From contig JACCLO010000008.1 of the NCBI GenBank assembly GCA_029448655.1, positions 868,001 to 932,000 of the forward strand: DNA of 64,000 nucleotides. The letters are read 5' to 3'. Positions 11,974 to 21,600 of the stretch are shown here, piece after piece. The notes beneath the pieces are model-generated. The model did no database searches. It saw only the letters and a list, made by a program, of their open reading frames with translations, and was not told where the DNA came from. The position numbers and the translations under genes are program-made. Within the stretch, counting starts at the first letter, position 1, and every line of letters begins with the position of its first letter. This stretch comes from Wolfiporia cocos (Eukaryota; Basidiomycota; Agaricomycetes; Polyporales; Phaeolaceae).

Positions 11974-13912
11974 CTAGCCAATGTCAGTGTTATATGTAGC
12001 ACCCGCAGCATGTATCTGTTTCATATCGGAAGGTGCAGTGCAGGACTCTCGTGCTTCCCCAGGGATAGCACCACTTCGGCTGATCCCAGATTCATAGCCC
12101 TGCGAACGAGTCGTTGCGCGGCTAACAGCAAACGATACGGTCGTGCCATTCTCGACCGGCATAGATCCTGTTGCGTGGTTGTACTCAGCCCAGATTAGTG
12201 AATCAGTGCGCTGTTGGATCGAGGCTTCCGTGCGAAGACGGAGTGTTTTACGTGCATTAAATCTTGTCCTGAAATTACCCAAAAGCTCACATAAAGCGCA
12301 TTTGTAACACTCACAATGCCATGAACGAATTGACATATACTACAAAGACCATTTTGTCAGAATATATAATTGGAGCGAGCATATTAACGTACTCTTGCTC
12401 GTGAAAATCTCAACAGCCATATACATGATCTGTCGAGGGAATGCCACGAACTGGATCAGGCACAAGCTACTTAGTATTATGGCCACGAGAAGCCTTTGAA
12501 TTCTCACCATTATTATCCCCAGAAGTTGCATGATTCTATGACATGGACGGATGATCAAACGGATCAGACAAAAGCATCATAAGGCTACGAACACTGTCAG
12601 TATACCAGCATTGATCGTGTAGAACATGAGCCATTCTAAAATGGAGTCTGTTCTGAACATGCCTTCGTCAATGTCATCAGAGGTACACGCTGGAAATATA
12701 ATATCACACCGTTGAATCCCAGTACGGTACTTTGTCAGCAGTCGGCAGAGGCACACAGTAACGATGATATCAACGCTTATAGCAGTTAATAGAGGATAGT
12801 ATGTGCTCCACTGCAACTACGATCAGATTTGGAGTAGATCGTGATACTGATAGCTTACTCTCTCATCACGCTCAAAGTACTCCTCAAACACGCTCAAGTG
12901 AGCACTGGAAATTGAATATTAGCTCAAGCTCATTCACGCAATACATATTGAGCACCTTGTCCAGAATATAGCTTGTACCCAGAGATTGCAGTTCTAAATC
13001 GGTATCAAATGCATGACAAGGGGGCGCTGCTGCTGACCTATCACAGCGGCTTCTCAACATGAGTCCTTTTCGTGTGCGTCCAAAGCGCAGATTTTGCTCA
13101 CCATAGACATTTATCAAGGCGAAACCCTGCATTAGAAAGCGATAAATGTTGTAGTGAGATCAAATGCAAGTTCATACGGCTCACAATAATAATGTGCAAT
13201 ATGGAACAACTGGCGTTATTACGTGCTATGGTGCTCACTAGAATTCGTACTATAAGAAGCACTTTTCGAAATGTGATGATGTGGGGTGTCTCACACGTCC
13301 AGACACGAATCATATACAGCCTGGTTTATGCGTTGAGTGTTACTATTACGACCGCTCACCGAAGTTGGACTTACGTATGGACAGAGCCCACAAGGAAAGC
13401 CTAGTTGAGTAGAAAGATAAGTAAGTCCTACACGACGCCCAACAAACGACTCGAACACGCACGCCCAACACCAGTTGTGCCTATAGCTCTATTATTATGC
13501 ATAACTAATGACATCAATTGCAGCAAACCTTGAAGCTCCATACGACAACACTGAGTTCTGCGGAGCGACCGAAGTTGGAGATAAGATACCAGTAGATTGA
13601 GTGGAAGCAGAATACTACATGCAGAGTGTCGAGTATCCTGCAAAGTCCATGAATATTAGTTAAGGCACATGAGAAGCAAATCGCGATAAATATGTCCCAT
13701 AACCATGCAACAGACAGTTTGTTCCAGAGCGTATCATCATGATACTCTCTGAGATAATAGAAGATCTGAAGGTTTGTGAAGCCATATAGTCTAAACTGAG
13801 TATATGTCTCTGTTGAACATGATTCGCAATGTTATATCAAGGCTCACATAGCAGATATGTAGACTCCAATGAGAATAGCACCAAAGATTGCATCAAGCTG
13901 AAGCTCACCCAT
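11974..13912 (-). CDS. DUF6534-type seven-transmembrane protein
   Basis: Predicted membrane protein of the large, uncharacterised basidiomycete DUF6534 family. The start MGELQLDAIFGAILIGVYIS lies at 13912. Exons that fit in phase are 13848-13912, 13704-13790 (LYGFTNLQIFYYLREYHDD), 13529-13637 (VAWILDTLHVVFCFHSIYWY), 13375-13400 and 13295-13320. The family signature RTDSILEWLMFYTINAGILT lies in 12595-12652. The closing signature YVNSFMAL then TRFNARKTLRLR precedes a Ser/Thr-rich cytosolic tail that ends at 11974. The middle part (about 12.85-13.25 kb) is poorly resolved: its exon ends are uncertain and it is less hydrophobic than expected. Family signatures on both sides of it argue for a real gene. 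Function in this family is unknown. Confidence 0.75.
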
Positions 13913-14814
13913 TGAGTGTGTAAAGTGCTGCTAATGGAACAATGACTAAGAGATGATCTCCCACTCAACAGAGATCCTTGTTCAACAATGCTGCGTTGAC
14001 TTTGGGCTGCGGGTAACAGCTCATGAGATGAATTGCATTTATGAAATTCGATCACGGCTTTATAAGGGCTAGCACAACGCTGTGCATATTACGGATCTGT
14101 CAATCAAAAACAAACTTGAAACACACTTGGTTTCCTGTCAAGGTGTATAGCATTGGCATAGATGCAAGATGACGCTAAATGCGCCACAAATGCCATTAGC
14201 CGGACAAGTACCTGTCATATTGGGGAGCTCAACATCACATGATAGTTGCTTAAGCTCATTATACTTTGCTTTTTCATTGTACTTGTACAAGGTGTTTTCA
14301 ATGTTCTAAGGAACCAATAGCAACGTGTGACATCAGGAGTTCACATTGCTATATAGGTATAGCACAAGGGAAGGTTGTAATGTCAGAGTAACCGAAAAAT
14401 CGGTTCGACGAGCGCGTTTGTCCACAGGCGCAATGATGCCCGTAGGGCAATCGCGTACGGTGCAGTACATAAAATCAAGCTATCATATACTGTTTTTCCT
14501 CGTACCATATCCGGCTACGCGATACCCTACTCCCGACGTGCGCGCGCGACGTCCAAGCACGCGCGAGCTCGCCCATGGCAATTCCATGTTCCAACATGTA
14601 ACACTCAGCCAACCTGGTACGAGTAACTTACTTCTCTTAGAATGCACTAATCTACTCAATCTCAAGTATGTAGATAACTCATATTCTTCCGTGGATATTG
14701 AGATCTATACTTCACCTTGTTTCAGTATTCGTCATGGGGGTGAGGACCTTCGCGACAGCGTTTCAAGTAACTGCTACATCCCAATCGACTATTGCTTTCC
14801 AATCATTGATGGAG
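13913..14814. other. Intergenic, no gene recognised
   Basis: Sequence between the start of the DUF6534 gene and the stop codon of the first TENA/THI-4 gene. No motif-bearing frame was seen. Confidence 0.45.
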
Positions 14815-15694
14815 TCAAGCGCCCAACAATTCAAGCTCATCGCCCCCAACAGGCCAGAACGCCTCTTCGAGCTCAATCACTCGGGCCCATATTGCTTCAG
14901 CACGCACCCACGCGAGGGTCCCAGCTTGAATTTCCAGGCTGCAGTGGAGCGATCAAAACGCCATAGGACCCAAATTCGGCAAGCAGAGCGCGAGCTTGCA
15001 CGGAGATATATGAGTGCGTACTCACCTGTTTACGAGATCCGCGAGATCATCGACGAAGTGGACAAACTCAAGATTGGTCCAGTTTGACACGAGCTCGGCA
15101 ACCGCAGGGGCGGTGCTGCCCTCGCCCGTGGGGACAGGTGTAAAGGATCCGACATGTTTCCACGCGTCCAAGTACACCTTGATGAGTTACATGAGTGTGG
15201 TTACACCATGCAAGAACAGTGGGATAGCAACTCACCCTCTCCATGGCCCAAAGAAATACCAATCCGTCTTCCATGTGCCCACTAGCACTCACGCGCGCCA
15301 TCTCGGCGGTGTAGTCCCTCGTCGCCTTACGTTCCCTCCACCCGTCGAGCTGAAGTCCCCACTTCTTTGCAGTTTCTCCGAAGAAGTTGACCTCGCGCAC
15401 GACATTCTGCAGCGCGTATGTGAGCACTGCTACAATTCGCTGGTTGCGGCGCTCCTTGACGGAGTCGGCCGCGTCCAACGAGGAGAACGGCACTGCCGAG
15501 AGGATACGCCCTATGAACGCAGGGTACGCGTGTGCGGCATAAAGCCTGTCCTGCGAGAGGTAGAGAGAGAGCAGCGCTGGTGGGAGCGTTCCGAGGCCGG
15601 CGGTGGTGAGGAAGGGATGTTCCGTTGCTGCAGAGTACGGCCTCGGAGTCGAGAGGGATATAAGATGAGTTGTGAGATTCTCCGTTGCTGACAT
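14815..15694 (-). CDS. TENA/THI-4 family protein, paralogue 1
   Basis: Helical protein of the TENA/THI-4 (haem-oxygenase-like) family, which includes thiaminase II enzymes of thiamine salvage. It has three exons: 15236-15694, 15026-15177 and 14815-14938, joining in phase to 244 codons plus stop. The introns are 58 and 87 bp. Features include LSTPRPYSAATEHPFLTTAG near the N-terminus, WAMER then VYLDAW across intron 1, NWTNLEFVHFVDDLADLVN, and the C-terminal RAEAIWARVIELEEAFWPVGGDELELLGA. The paralogue at 45.0 kb has introns at the same positions and phases, with exons 2 and 3 of identical length (152 and 124 bp). The promoter is interrupted by a LINE insertion only 63 bp upstream of the ATG, although the reading frame is intact. 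The catalytic role in this fungal subgroup is not established. Confidence 0.85.
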
Positions 15695-15756
15695 TTTCGG
15701 TTAATATTGGGGAGTACTTGTGTCATGATCGCCGATCGACCGTTGACTTGTATCTA

Positions 15757-15771
15757 TCCCGTGACTCATTT
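15757..15771. repeat. Target-site duplication, LINE 3-prime side
   Basis: TCCCGTGACTCATTT lies directly beside the poly-T run. It matches 23011-23025 exactly over 15 bp. The last Ts merge with the poly-T, so the true duplication is 12-15 bp. Confidence 0.85.
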
Positions 15772-15960
15772 TTTTTTTTTTTTTTTTTTTAAGTACATTT
15801 GTATCCCGCGTCAAGTAACTACGACTAAATGCGGCATTAGTGGGCGGAAGGCGGGGCTTTTGGGATGGGGCGGATAGGGTTATGCGTTCGGTAGACCATG
15901 TGTAGGGAGGTGCGAATGCGATGGTATCTAAGGGAGTTCAGGTAGGTCTCCATGCGGGAC

Positions 15961-18900
15961 TTACCCTGGGTCGACAACAACGGTAGGGGGGGCTGCGGAC
16001 TTCGCGAATGCCGTAGTGGCCTTGAGGAACAGCGCGATGGCGTTGAGGCCCTTCGGCGTGGACAGAAGGACGCGGACGTTCAGCGATTGGGAGGCGGCGC
16101 GCAGGTGGTGGCGTGCATCAGCATGCAGGGGGCAGTCAACGAGGATGTGCTCCCGTGTCTGCAGGGTTGTCCCGTCACATGGGCAGTGAGGGGACTCAGA
16201 CGGGACGAAACGGCGGTAGTATTCCCCGAAATGGCCGTGGCCAAGGCTAAGCTGGACAATGCGAGCATGTACGTGTCGGGGCCCTGTGTAGGTCCGGTGA
16301 AAACGGGAGAGTCGGAGTGATGGGGCGTCGGTCAGGGCGACGCCTGCTGCGTTTGTGTGTGGGCGGCCGGCCCAGTCCGCTTTCCAGCGCTGCAGCGCTT
16401 TTGCCCGATTGTGCTCTCTGAGCCATGATAGGGAGGGCGGGACGACTGACCGGCACGTAACTGCCTGCCTTGCCAGGCTATCTGCGCGCTCGTTTCCCTG
16501 GACTCCGCTGTGGCTGGGGCACCACTGTAGGTGGACTGAGAGGGCGGCGTGGGTTCGCAGAGCCTCATCGAGGTGTTTTCGGAAGAGGATGGACAATGTT
16601 TGTCCCGGGTGGTCTGTGGTGTCCGGTGCTGCCCGAAGGGCGGCTTGATTGTCCGCCAGGAAATAGACCGTGCAAACAGTCGGGTGGCGAGCAAGGAGGG
16701 CCGGTAGGGCGAAAGCTGCAGCGGCCAAAGCGAGGAGTTCCGCATCGTAGATACTGGCTTTTCGGCCGAGCCCCAGTTGACTGCTGCGAACCTCTGCGCC
16801 CGCAAGATACGCGGCGTAGCCCGCTCCTGTCAGGCGGTGTGGCCGGCCAGCGCGCCGCCGGGATCCGTCGGTGAAGATGAAGAGGGTGGAGGGGTCCGTT
16901 CGGCCCCGGGCAAGCATCGTCTTCAGCCCGTCGATGTACGCCTTGCGTTGGTCCTTGGTCAGCCGTGAGTCCGGAACGTCAGTTTGCAACCGTTCTCCCC
17001 AGCCGTGTTGTCGTTCCCAGGGTGCTGTATAGTACGGGTCAGTGGTCTCGGCATCTACAGGTATAAGGGAAGCGAGGTGATGAACTATCGTAAGGGGGTG
17101 TCTGCTACGTCTAACTATAGTATCTGATAATGGGTAGGGGGCTGTCTGGTTCCGTGGAAGGGGCCAGGGGGGAGGTAGGCGTGTTCGAATTTGGGCTGAC
17201 GTGGGGAGCGTGTGGATGCGGATGGCGGCGTTGGTGGAGATGCGGCGGAGTAGGAGGGGGATAGGTAGGATGGCAGCAATGTGGTGGAGTTCGGGGATGG
17301 GAGAGGTTCGGAATGCACCCAGGAGCCAACGGAGACCGGCTGCCTGGGCACGTTCAAGGGGTCGGATGAGAGACTTCTGGCGGCGTCCGGTATAGTAGAG
17401 TGGGGCACCAAAAGCGAGTACTGGTAGGACTGTGGATGTGTAGAGGAGGCGAGCAGGGGCGATTGAGAGCCCCCGGATGGTGTTGGCCAAAATGCGCAGA
17501 GCGGAGATAGTGGAGAGAGCCCTGCTTGCCATGACTGAGATGTGGTGGCGGAAGGTGAGGCGAGTGTCCAGCCAAAATCCCAACCACCGTATCACAGGTG
17601 ATGGGGGAACAACATGTGGGGGAAGGTTCGGTAGGGCAATGGTGACATGGGGGTGCAAGTTGGGGTCCACACGACGGCGGGTGAAGTGCACAAGGTCCGA
17701 TTTCACGAGGTCGACAGACAGGCCAATGCGGGTGAGCCTGTCCACGACAACAGGAAAGGCACGCTCGAGCTGATCAGTGGTGACATCCAGGCTGGGACCT
17801 GCAGCAGAGAGCCCCATGTCATCGACATAGGCTTTTATGCATGTCTGTGGAAAAAGCCCCGGATCGAGAGCAGTCAGTGCAGGCAGAGAGTATATGGTGG
17901 ACAGGATAGGGGAGATAGGCGAGCCTTGCGGAATGCCTACACCCGCCACCGGATAGGGGTCACTGATGGCATTATCAGTGCGAATGCAAACCGTGCGATC
18001 CGCAAGGAACGAAGATACCCATTCCACAACTGCTACACTGAAACCTAGAAGCTTCAGGGTATGTAGCAGGCGGGCATGGTTGACATTGTTGAAGTAGCCA
18101 GAGATGTCAAGCGTCAACAGGGAAACAACATTACCCCCTTTCCATGCACTTTGTACATCGTGCACCAGTGCAAGTCCTGCATCAATAACAGAGGACTTAT
18201 CGCGCCCGCCAAATTGGTTGGTGGGGATGAGGTTGTACTTGCCAACTTCATACATGAGGCGGCGTGCTACTATCTTCTCCAGGAGTTTGCTGAGGCACTC
18301 CATCAGGGAGATGGGGCGATATGACTTGGCAGCAGTGTAGTCTGCTTTTTTTGGTTTGGGAAGCACCACAACCACTGCCGTTTTGAGATTGCGGGGAAGG
18401 TGGCCCAGCTGAAGGGAGGCATTGAGGAAGCGTACCAGGTGTGGAGCTGCCGGGGATCTCATTGCCCATTTTATGAGACGCCAGGTGGTGCCTGAGATCC
18501 CCGGAGCAGTCGTGTTTGAGGTGTCCGCCAGGGCAGCAGCAACCTCCGGTGCAGTGATGGGATGGCACGGGCGTGGGGGGAGGGGTTCTGGATCGTCAGG
18601 GAGGTGAATCTCTACAGGTGGAGCAATCTGAGGGAAAAAGGTGTCAGCAAAAACACGAGCCTTATCCACGTTGTCAGTCAGCAGCCCATTCGGGCCTTGA
18701 ATGGGCCCCAAACGGTTGCGGCGGGTACCCGCTGCCCACTTTGCCAGCGACCATGGATCCGAGGACTGTATCTCTTGCAAGGTCTCCATAGCCCAGTCCT
18801 GCTTGGCACGACGGACTGTGCGACGGAATTGAGCATGTAGCCGGGCTCGGTCATGAGCGCTGGCATTCCGAATTGCGGCTATGGCCCGGTCGCAGTCAGC

Positions 18901-19890
18901 ATTCCACCACCGTGCCCATCGGAGTGGATTGCACTTCCGTTTGGGCATTGACGAGGAAGTGGCATTCATGAATGCTGCAAGGAGGAGGTCGCTGCCCCGG
19001 TCGACATCTGCATGGGTAGTGTATTGAGATGGGGGCGGGGCCAGCATGAGTTGGGCTTCAAAGGCCTCTGTCCATGCACGCTGGCGGGCAGGGTCAATGC
19101 GATGGCCCATCGCTGTGGGTGCGGGATCATCCGCTCCTTCATCTGGGTTAGTCCATATCCAAGAGATTGCCGCATGATCGGAGTCCCATGCAGGGTCCTC
19201 CCGCAAGGCCCAGTCATCAAAACACCCGATACCAGCACCATTGAACCATGTGAGGTCAATGATGGAGTCCCGCTGACCATTATGACCATAGTGAGTAGGG
19301 CAGTCCAGGTCATTCGCCAGGAAGAGGTCATTGGCGGTGGCCCACTCAAGCAGGGCATCACCATCCGCTGTGTGTCTCGGCGGGACTCCCCCGGGTGGGG
19401 TCCAGGCAGGGTGGTGTAGGTTGAAATCTCCCGCCAATACACTGGGTGTGAATGCCGGCAGGAGTATGTTCAGAAGCGCCATGAGGGCCGTGTTTTCACG
19501 GTTGGCACCTGCATTGTATATATTGATTACGAAAAATTGGGACGTACCGTAAGTGACCTCCAGGGGCACTATGTCATCATGGTCAATAAGGTCCGGCCGC
19601 AGCGTGGTGGTAAGTGGGGGCTCCCGGCGGCGGACATAAGTTGCCACCCGGGGGCGTCCACGTCCAGGGCGCAGGGCAGGGAGGAAGACATCCCAAGCTG
19701 GGTTGGCCACCGTGCCCAGCACGGGGTTCCCTGTTGGGTCAGTGTCTGATCGAGTGGTCCCAATTGGGTTCCACCAGGGTTCCTGAAAGAGGATAAAATC
19801 GTAGTCAGTGGCGTCGTTAAGTATCATGTGCATGCGCAGGTTGGACCGCGCGACGTTCAGTTGGAGGAAACGGAAGTGATGTCCAGGCAT
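15961..19890 (-). CDS. LINE ORF2: endonuclease, reverse transcriptase, RNase H
   Basis: A 1309-residue polyprotein that nicks target DNA and copies the element RNA at the nick. An apurinic-type endonuclease occupies about residues 5-245, with FQEPWW (35-40), GDFNLHHPAW (154-163) and SDHAAISW (237-244). The reverse transcriptase spans about 480-750, with KSYRPISLM, GIPQGSPISP and the catalytic AYVDD at about 687-691. RNase H spans about 1003-1140, with TDGS (about 1007), YDAELLAL, LADNQAAL and NERADSLA providing the D-E-D-D residues. A cysteine-histidine cluster (HCPCDG...TREHILVDCP) lies near the C-terminus. No stop or frameshift interrupts it. The start codon overlaps the ORF1 stop by one base (TGATG), suggesting translation by termination and re-initiation. 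Confidence 0.95.
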   Translation of the reverse strand: MPGHHFRFLQLNVARSNLRMHMILNDATDYDFILFQEPWWNPIGTTRSDTDPTGNPVLGTVANPAWDVFLPALRPGRGRPRVATYVRRREPPLTTTLRPDLIDHDDIVPLEVTYGTSQFFVINIYNAGANRENTALMALLNILLPAFTPSVLAGDFNLHHPAWTPPGGVPPRHTADGDALLEWATANDLFLANDLDCPTHYGHNGQRDSIIDLTWFNGAGIGCFDDWALREDPAWDSDHAAISWIWTNPDEGADDPAPTAMGHRIDPARQRAWTEAFEAQLMLAPPPSQYTTHADVDRGSDLLLAAFMNATSSSMPKRKCNPLRWARWWNADCDRAIAAIRNASAHDRARLHAQFRRTVRRAKQDWAMETLQEIQSSDPWSLAKWAAGTRRNRLGPIQGPNGLLTDNVDKARVFADTFFPQIAPPVEIHLPDDPEPLPPRPCHPITAPEVAAALADTSNTTAPGISGTTWRLIKWAMRSPAAPHLVRFLNASLQLGHLPRNLKTAVVVVLPKPKKADYTAAKSYRPISLMECLSKLLEKIVARRLMYEVGKYNLIPTNQFGGRDKSSVIDAGLALVHDVQSAWKGGNVVSLLTLDISGYFNNVNHARLLHTLKLLGFSVAVVEWVSSFLADRTVCIRTDNAISDPYPVAGVGIPQGSPISPILSTIYSLPALTALDPGLFPQTCIKAYVDDMGLSAAGPSLDVTTDQLERAFPVVVDRLTRIGLSVDLVKSDLVHFTRRRVDPNLHPHVTIALPNLPPHVVPPSPVIRWLGFWLDTRLTFRHHISVMASRALSTISALRILANTIRGLSIAPARLLYTSTVLPVLAFGAPLYYTGRRQKSLIRPLERAQAAGLRWLLGAFRTSPIPELHHIAAILPIPLLLRRISTNAAIRIHTLPTSAQIRTRLPPPWPLPRNQTAPYPLSDTIVRRSRHPLTIVHHLASLIPVDAETTDPYYTAPWERQHGWGERLQTDVPDSRLTKDQRKAYIDGLKTMLARGRTDPSTLFIFTDGSRRRAGRPHRLTGAGYAAYLAGAEVRSSQLGLGRKASIYDAELLALAAAAFALPALLARHPTVCTVYFLADNQAALRAAPDTTDHPGQTLSILFRKHLDEALRTHAALSVHLQWCPSHSGVQGNERADSLARQAVTCRSVVPPSLSWLREHNRAKALQRWKADWAGRPHTNAAGVALTDAPSLRLSRFHRTYTGPRHVHARIVQLSLGHGHFGEYYRRFVPSESPHCPCDGTTLQTREHILVDCPLHADARHHLRAASQSLNVRVLLSTPKGLNAIALFLKATTAFAKSAAPPTVVVDPG

Positions 19891-21491
19891 CAGGCCATAG
19901 CTTCATCTGTGGCGGTGTTAGCAAGCGTGACAGGGGGTGTCCGGTAGGCCCTCCTGGAAGGGCAAGTCTGGTCATCAGCTGCGTGGGCCTGCTGACAGTT
20001 CGCACAGTTGAGGTGTGGGCATGGTTCGTGCTGTGGCCGGTTGTCCGCGGCACATCCGACACACTTTGTGCGGTGCGCCACTGCCGAGTGTTTCCCAGCG
20101 CACAGGCGGCAACGAAGGGGGCGAGTGCATGCACGAGCATGGTGGCCCAGTTCCCAGCATCTGGTGCACTGTTGGAGGCGGGGCTTCTCTTCCCACTTTC
20201 GAACCCTAGTCCTGGCACCCATGAGAAAAACATCAGTTTTTAGTATGGTTCGGGCAATGGAGCCATCCGGGTCTTCGAAACCCAGTGAAACCGTGCTGCG
20301 GATCTGGTCTGCCATGTCCTCCTCTCGCCGAACCCAACGTGGGCCATACGCGAGGGGAAGTTTGGCGAAGATAGGATTGAGTCGGAGTGATTCGAGGAGT
20401 GTCTCTTCTGAGAAAACAGGGTCTGTCGGGGAGGGCCTCGTGGGGACAAAACCCAGTGTAAGTTTTGACCATGGGACGTCAGGCGAGATCCTGACATCCG
20501 GGCCGAGGCCCAGGGCGGCTCGAATGGTTGGGATATGCATCTCCACGTCTCTGCGAGGTGAAGTTGGTGTGAATGACAGTATGAGATTACCGGATACAGT
20601 CCGCTCAACCGCCAGGACGGTCAGCGCGGCCGCAGTCGGAATCGCCGCCAGCCGCGTGCGCAGGGCCCGGGCCATGATCAGGGGATCACGATCACGTAGT
20701 TCTGGTGGTGGGTTGTTGCCGAAACGTACAATCCAGCGTGCAGGCTTCGCCGGCCCTTTCGACTTCGGGCGCGTCTGAGGTGGGGCCCTCCCACGAGGGT
20801 CCTTAGTCTGCGTGGGCATCGAGGGCTCCGTGGTCGCTGCTGCCGCGTACGAGCGGGTGCCATTTGGAGGGTGCGGTGTATCGGAGTTGAGCTGGTGGGC
20901 GGGTCGTTGACGGGCGCTAGTGGCCCCGGGAGGACGGGCGTCAGAAGCACGAAGGCGCGCTTCGATGCTGGCGAAGCGTCGATCCATGGATCGTAGGAGT
21001 GGTTGGAGGGCTGTGAGGACGGTAGAAGTGACGTCGTCCCGTTGTGTGGACCCCGTGGAGGGCCGGACGTCAACGTCCGGTGGCCCATAGTCCAGGGTGT
21101 CCCCCGGTGGAGGGTAGTTAGCGGAGGCATTTTGAAGTTCACGACGTACCAAGTCGCCGGCATCCGAGGAGACCATCCCGACATCCTTGAGTGCAGCCAA
21201 TCCCACGCGGATGGCATCGACAAAGCAGCACGCCGCCTCGCCCCAGTGGTCCAGGATCGAGTAGTGCTGTTCTTTTTCAGGGTCGGTTAATTGGAAGCGG
21301 AAGTCAGAGACCGCTGAGTGGAGGGCGTCCAGTGCAATGCGTGCGGCGGACTCAAACTTATCAGCGGGGGCTCGGGTGGGTTGGTCACCAATATCCCCCA
21401 TGTCAGCGTCAGCGTCGACATCATCGGGCTGGCCGGGCGGGAGCTGCGGCTCGACCGCTGGGGGTGGTGGTGGTTGCTGCAAAAGGTCCAT
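19890..21491 (-). CDS. LINE ORF1: Gag-like nucleic-acid-binding protein
   Basis: A 533-residue protein expected to coat the element RNA. It starts MDLLQQPPPPPAVEPQLPPG. A predicted helical segment (about residues 45-125) follows, then a disordered Ser/Pro/Arg-rich stretch and a basic region around residues 230-260. A folded region to about 430 ends in a cysteine-rich tail from residue 442: CTRCWELGHHARAC is a CCHC knuckle, followed by two further CxxC groups. The stop TGA overlaps the ORF2 ATG. The start codon lies in the phrase GTCCATGTCCCGTGA (plus strand, 21486-21500), which recurs at the element's 5-prime boundary (23004-23018). Confidence 0.9.
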   Translation of the reverse strand: MDLLQQPPPPPAVEPQLPPGQPDDVDADADMGDIGDQPTRAPADKFESAARIALDALHSAVSDFRFQLTDPEKEQHYSILDHWGEAACCFVDAIRVGLAALKDVGMVSSDAGDLVRRELQNASANYPPPGDTLDYGPPDVDVRPSTGSTQRDDVTSTVLTALQPLLRSMDRRFASIEARLRASDARPPGATSARQRPAHQLNSDTPHPPNGTRSYAAAATTEPSMPTQTKDPRGRAPPQTRPKSKGPAKPARWIVRFGNNPPPELRDRDPLIMARALRTRLAAIPTAAALTVLAVERTVSGNLILSFTPTSPRRDVEMHIPTIRAALGLGPDVRISPDVPWSKLTLGFVPTRPSPTDPVFSEETLLESLRLNPIFAKLPLAYGPRWVRREEDMADQIRSTVSLGFEDPDGSIARTILKTDVFLMGARTRVRKWEEKPRLQQCTRCWELGHHARACTRPLRCRLCAGKHSAVAHRTKCVGCAADNRPQHEPCPHLNCANCQQAHAADDQTCPSRRAYRTPPVTLANTATDEAMA

Positions 21492-21600
21492 GTCCCGTGA
21501 AACATGACAACCCTCCTTTCTCTCTTACCACCACAATCGCCTTAGGCGCTCACGTACCGTCCACCCATACGCAGACCCCCTACGCACCGTTCACCTCACC

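Noticed and set aside
14346..14966. 206-codon plus-strand ORF over the end of TENA paralogue 1
   Set aside because: It overlaps exon 3 of the gene on the opposite strand and has no motif or homology of its own.
15769..15790. T run as a transcription terminator
   Set aside because: It is the complement of the LINE poly-A tail, next to the target-site duplication.
21493..21500. An alternative LINE 5-prime boundary right at the ORF1 start, using TCCCGTGA as an 8-bp duplication
   Set aside because: It would need CTCA to be extra bases between target and poly-T, whereas the 15-bp match at 23011 explains both ends directly. It is kept only as part of a joining hypothesis.
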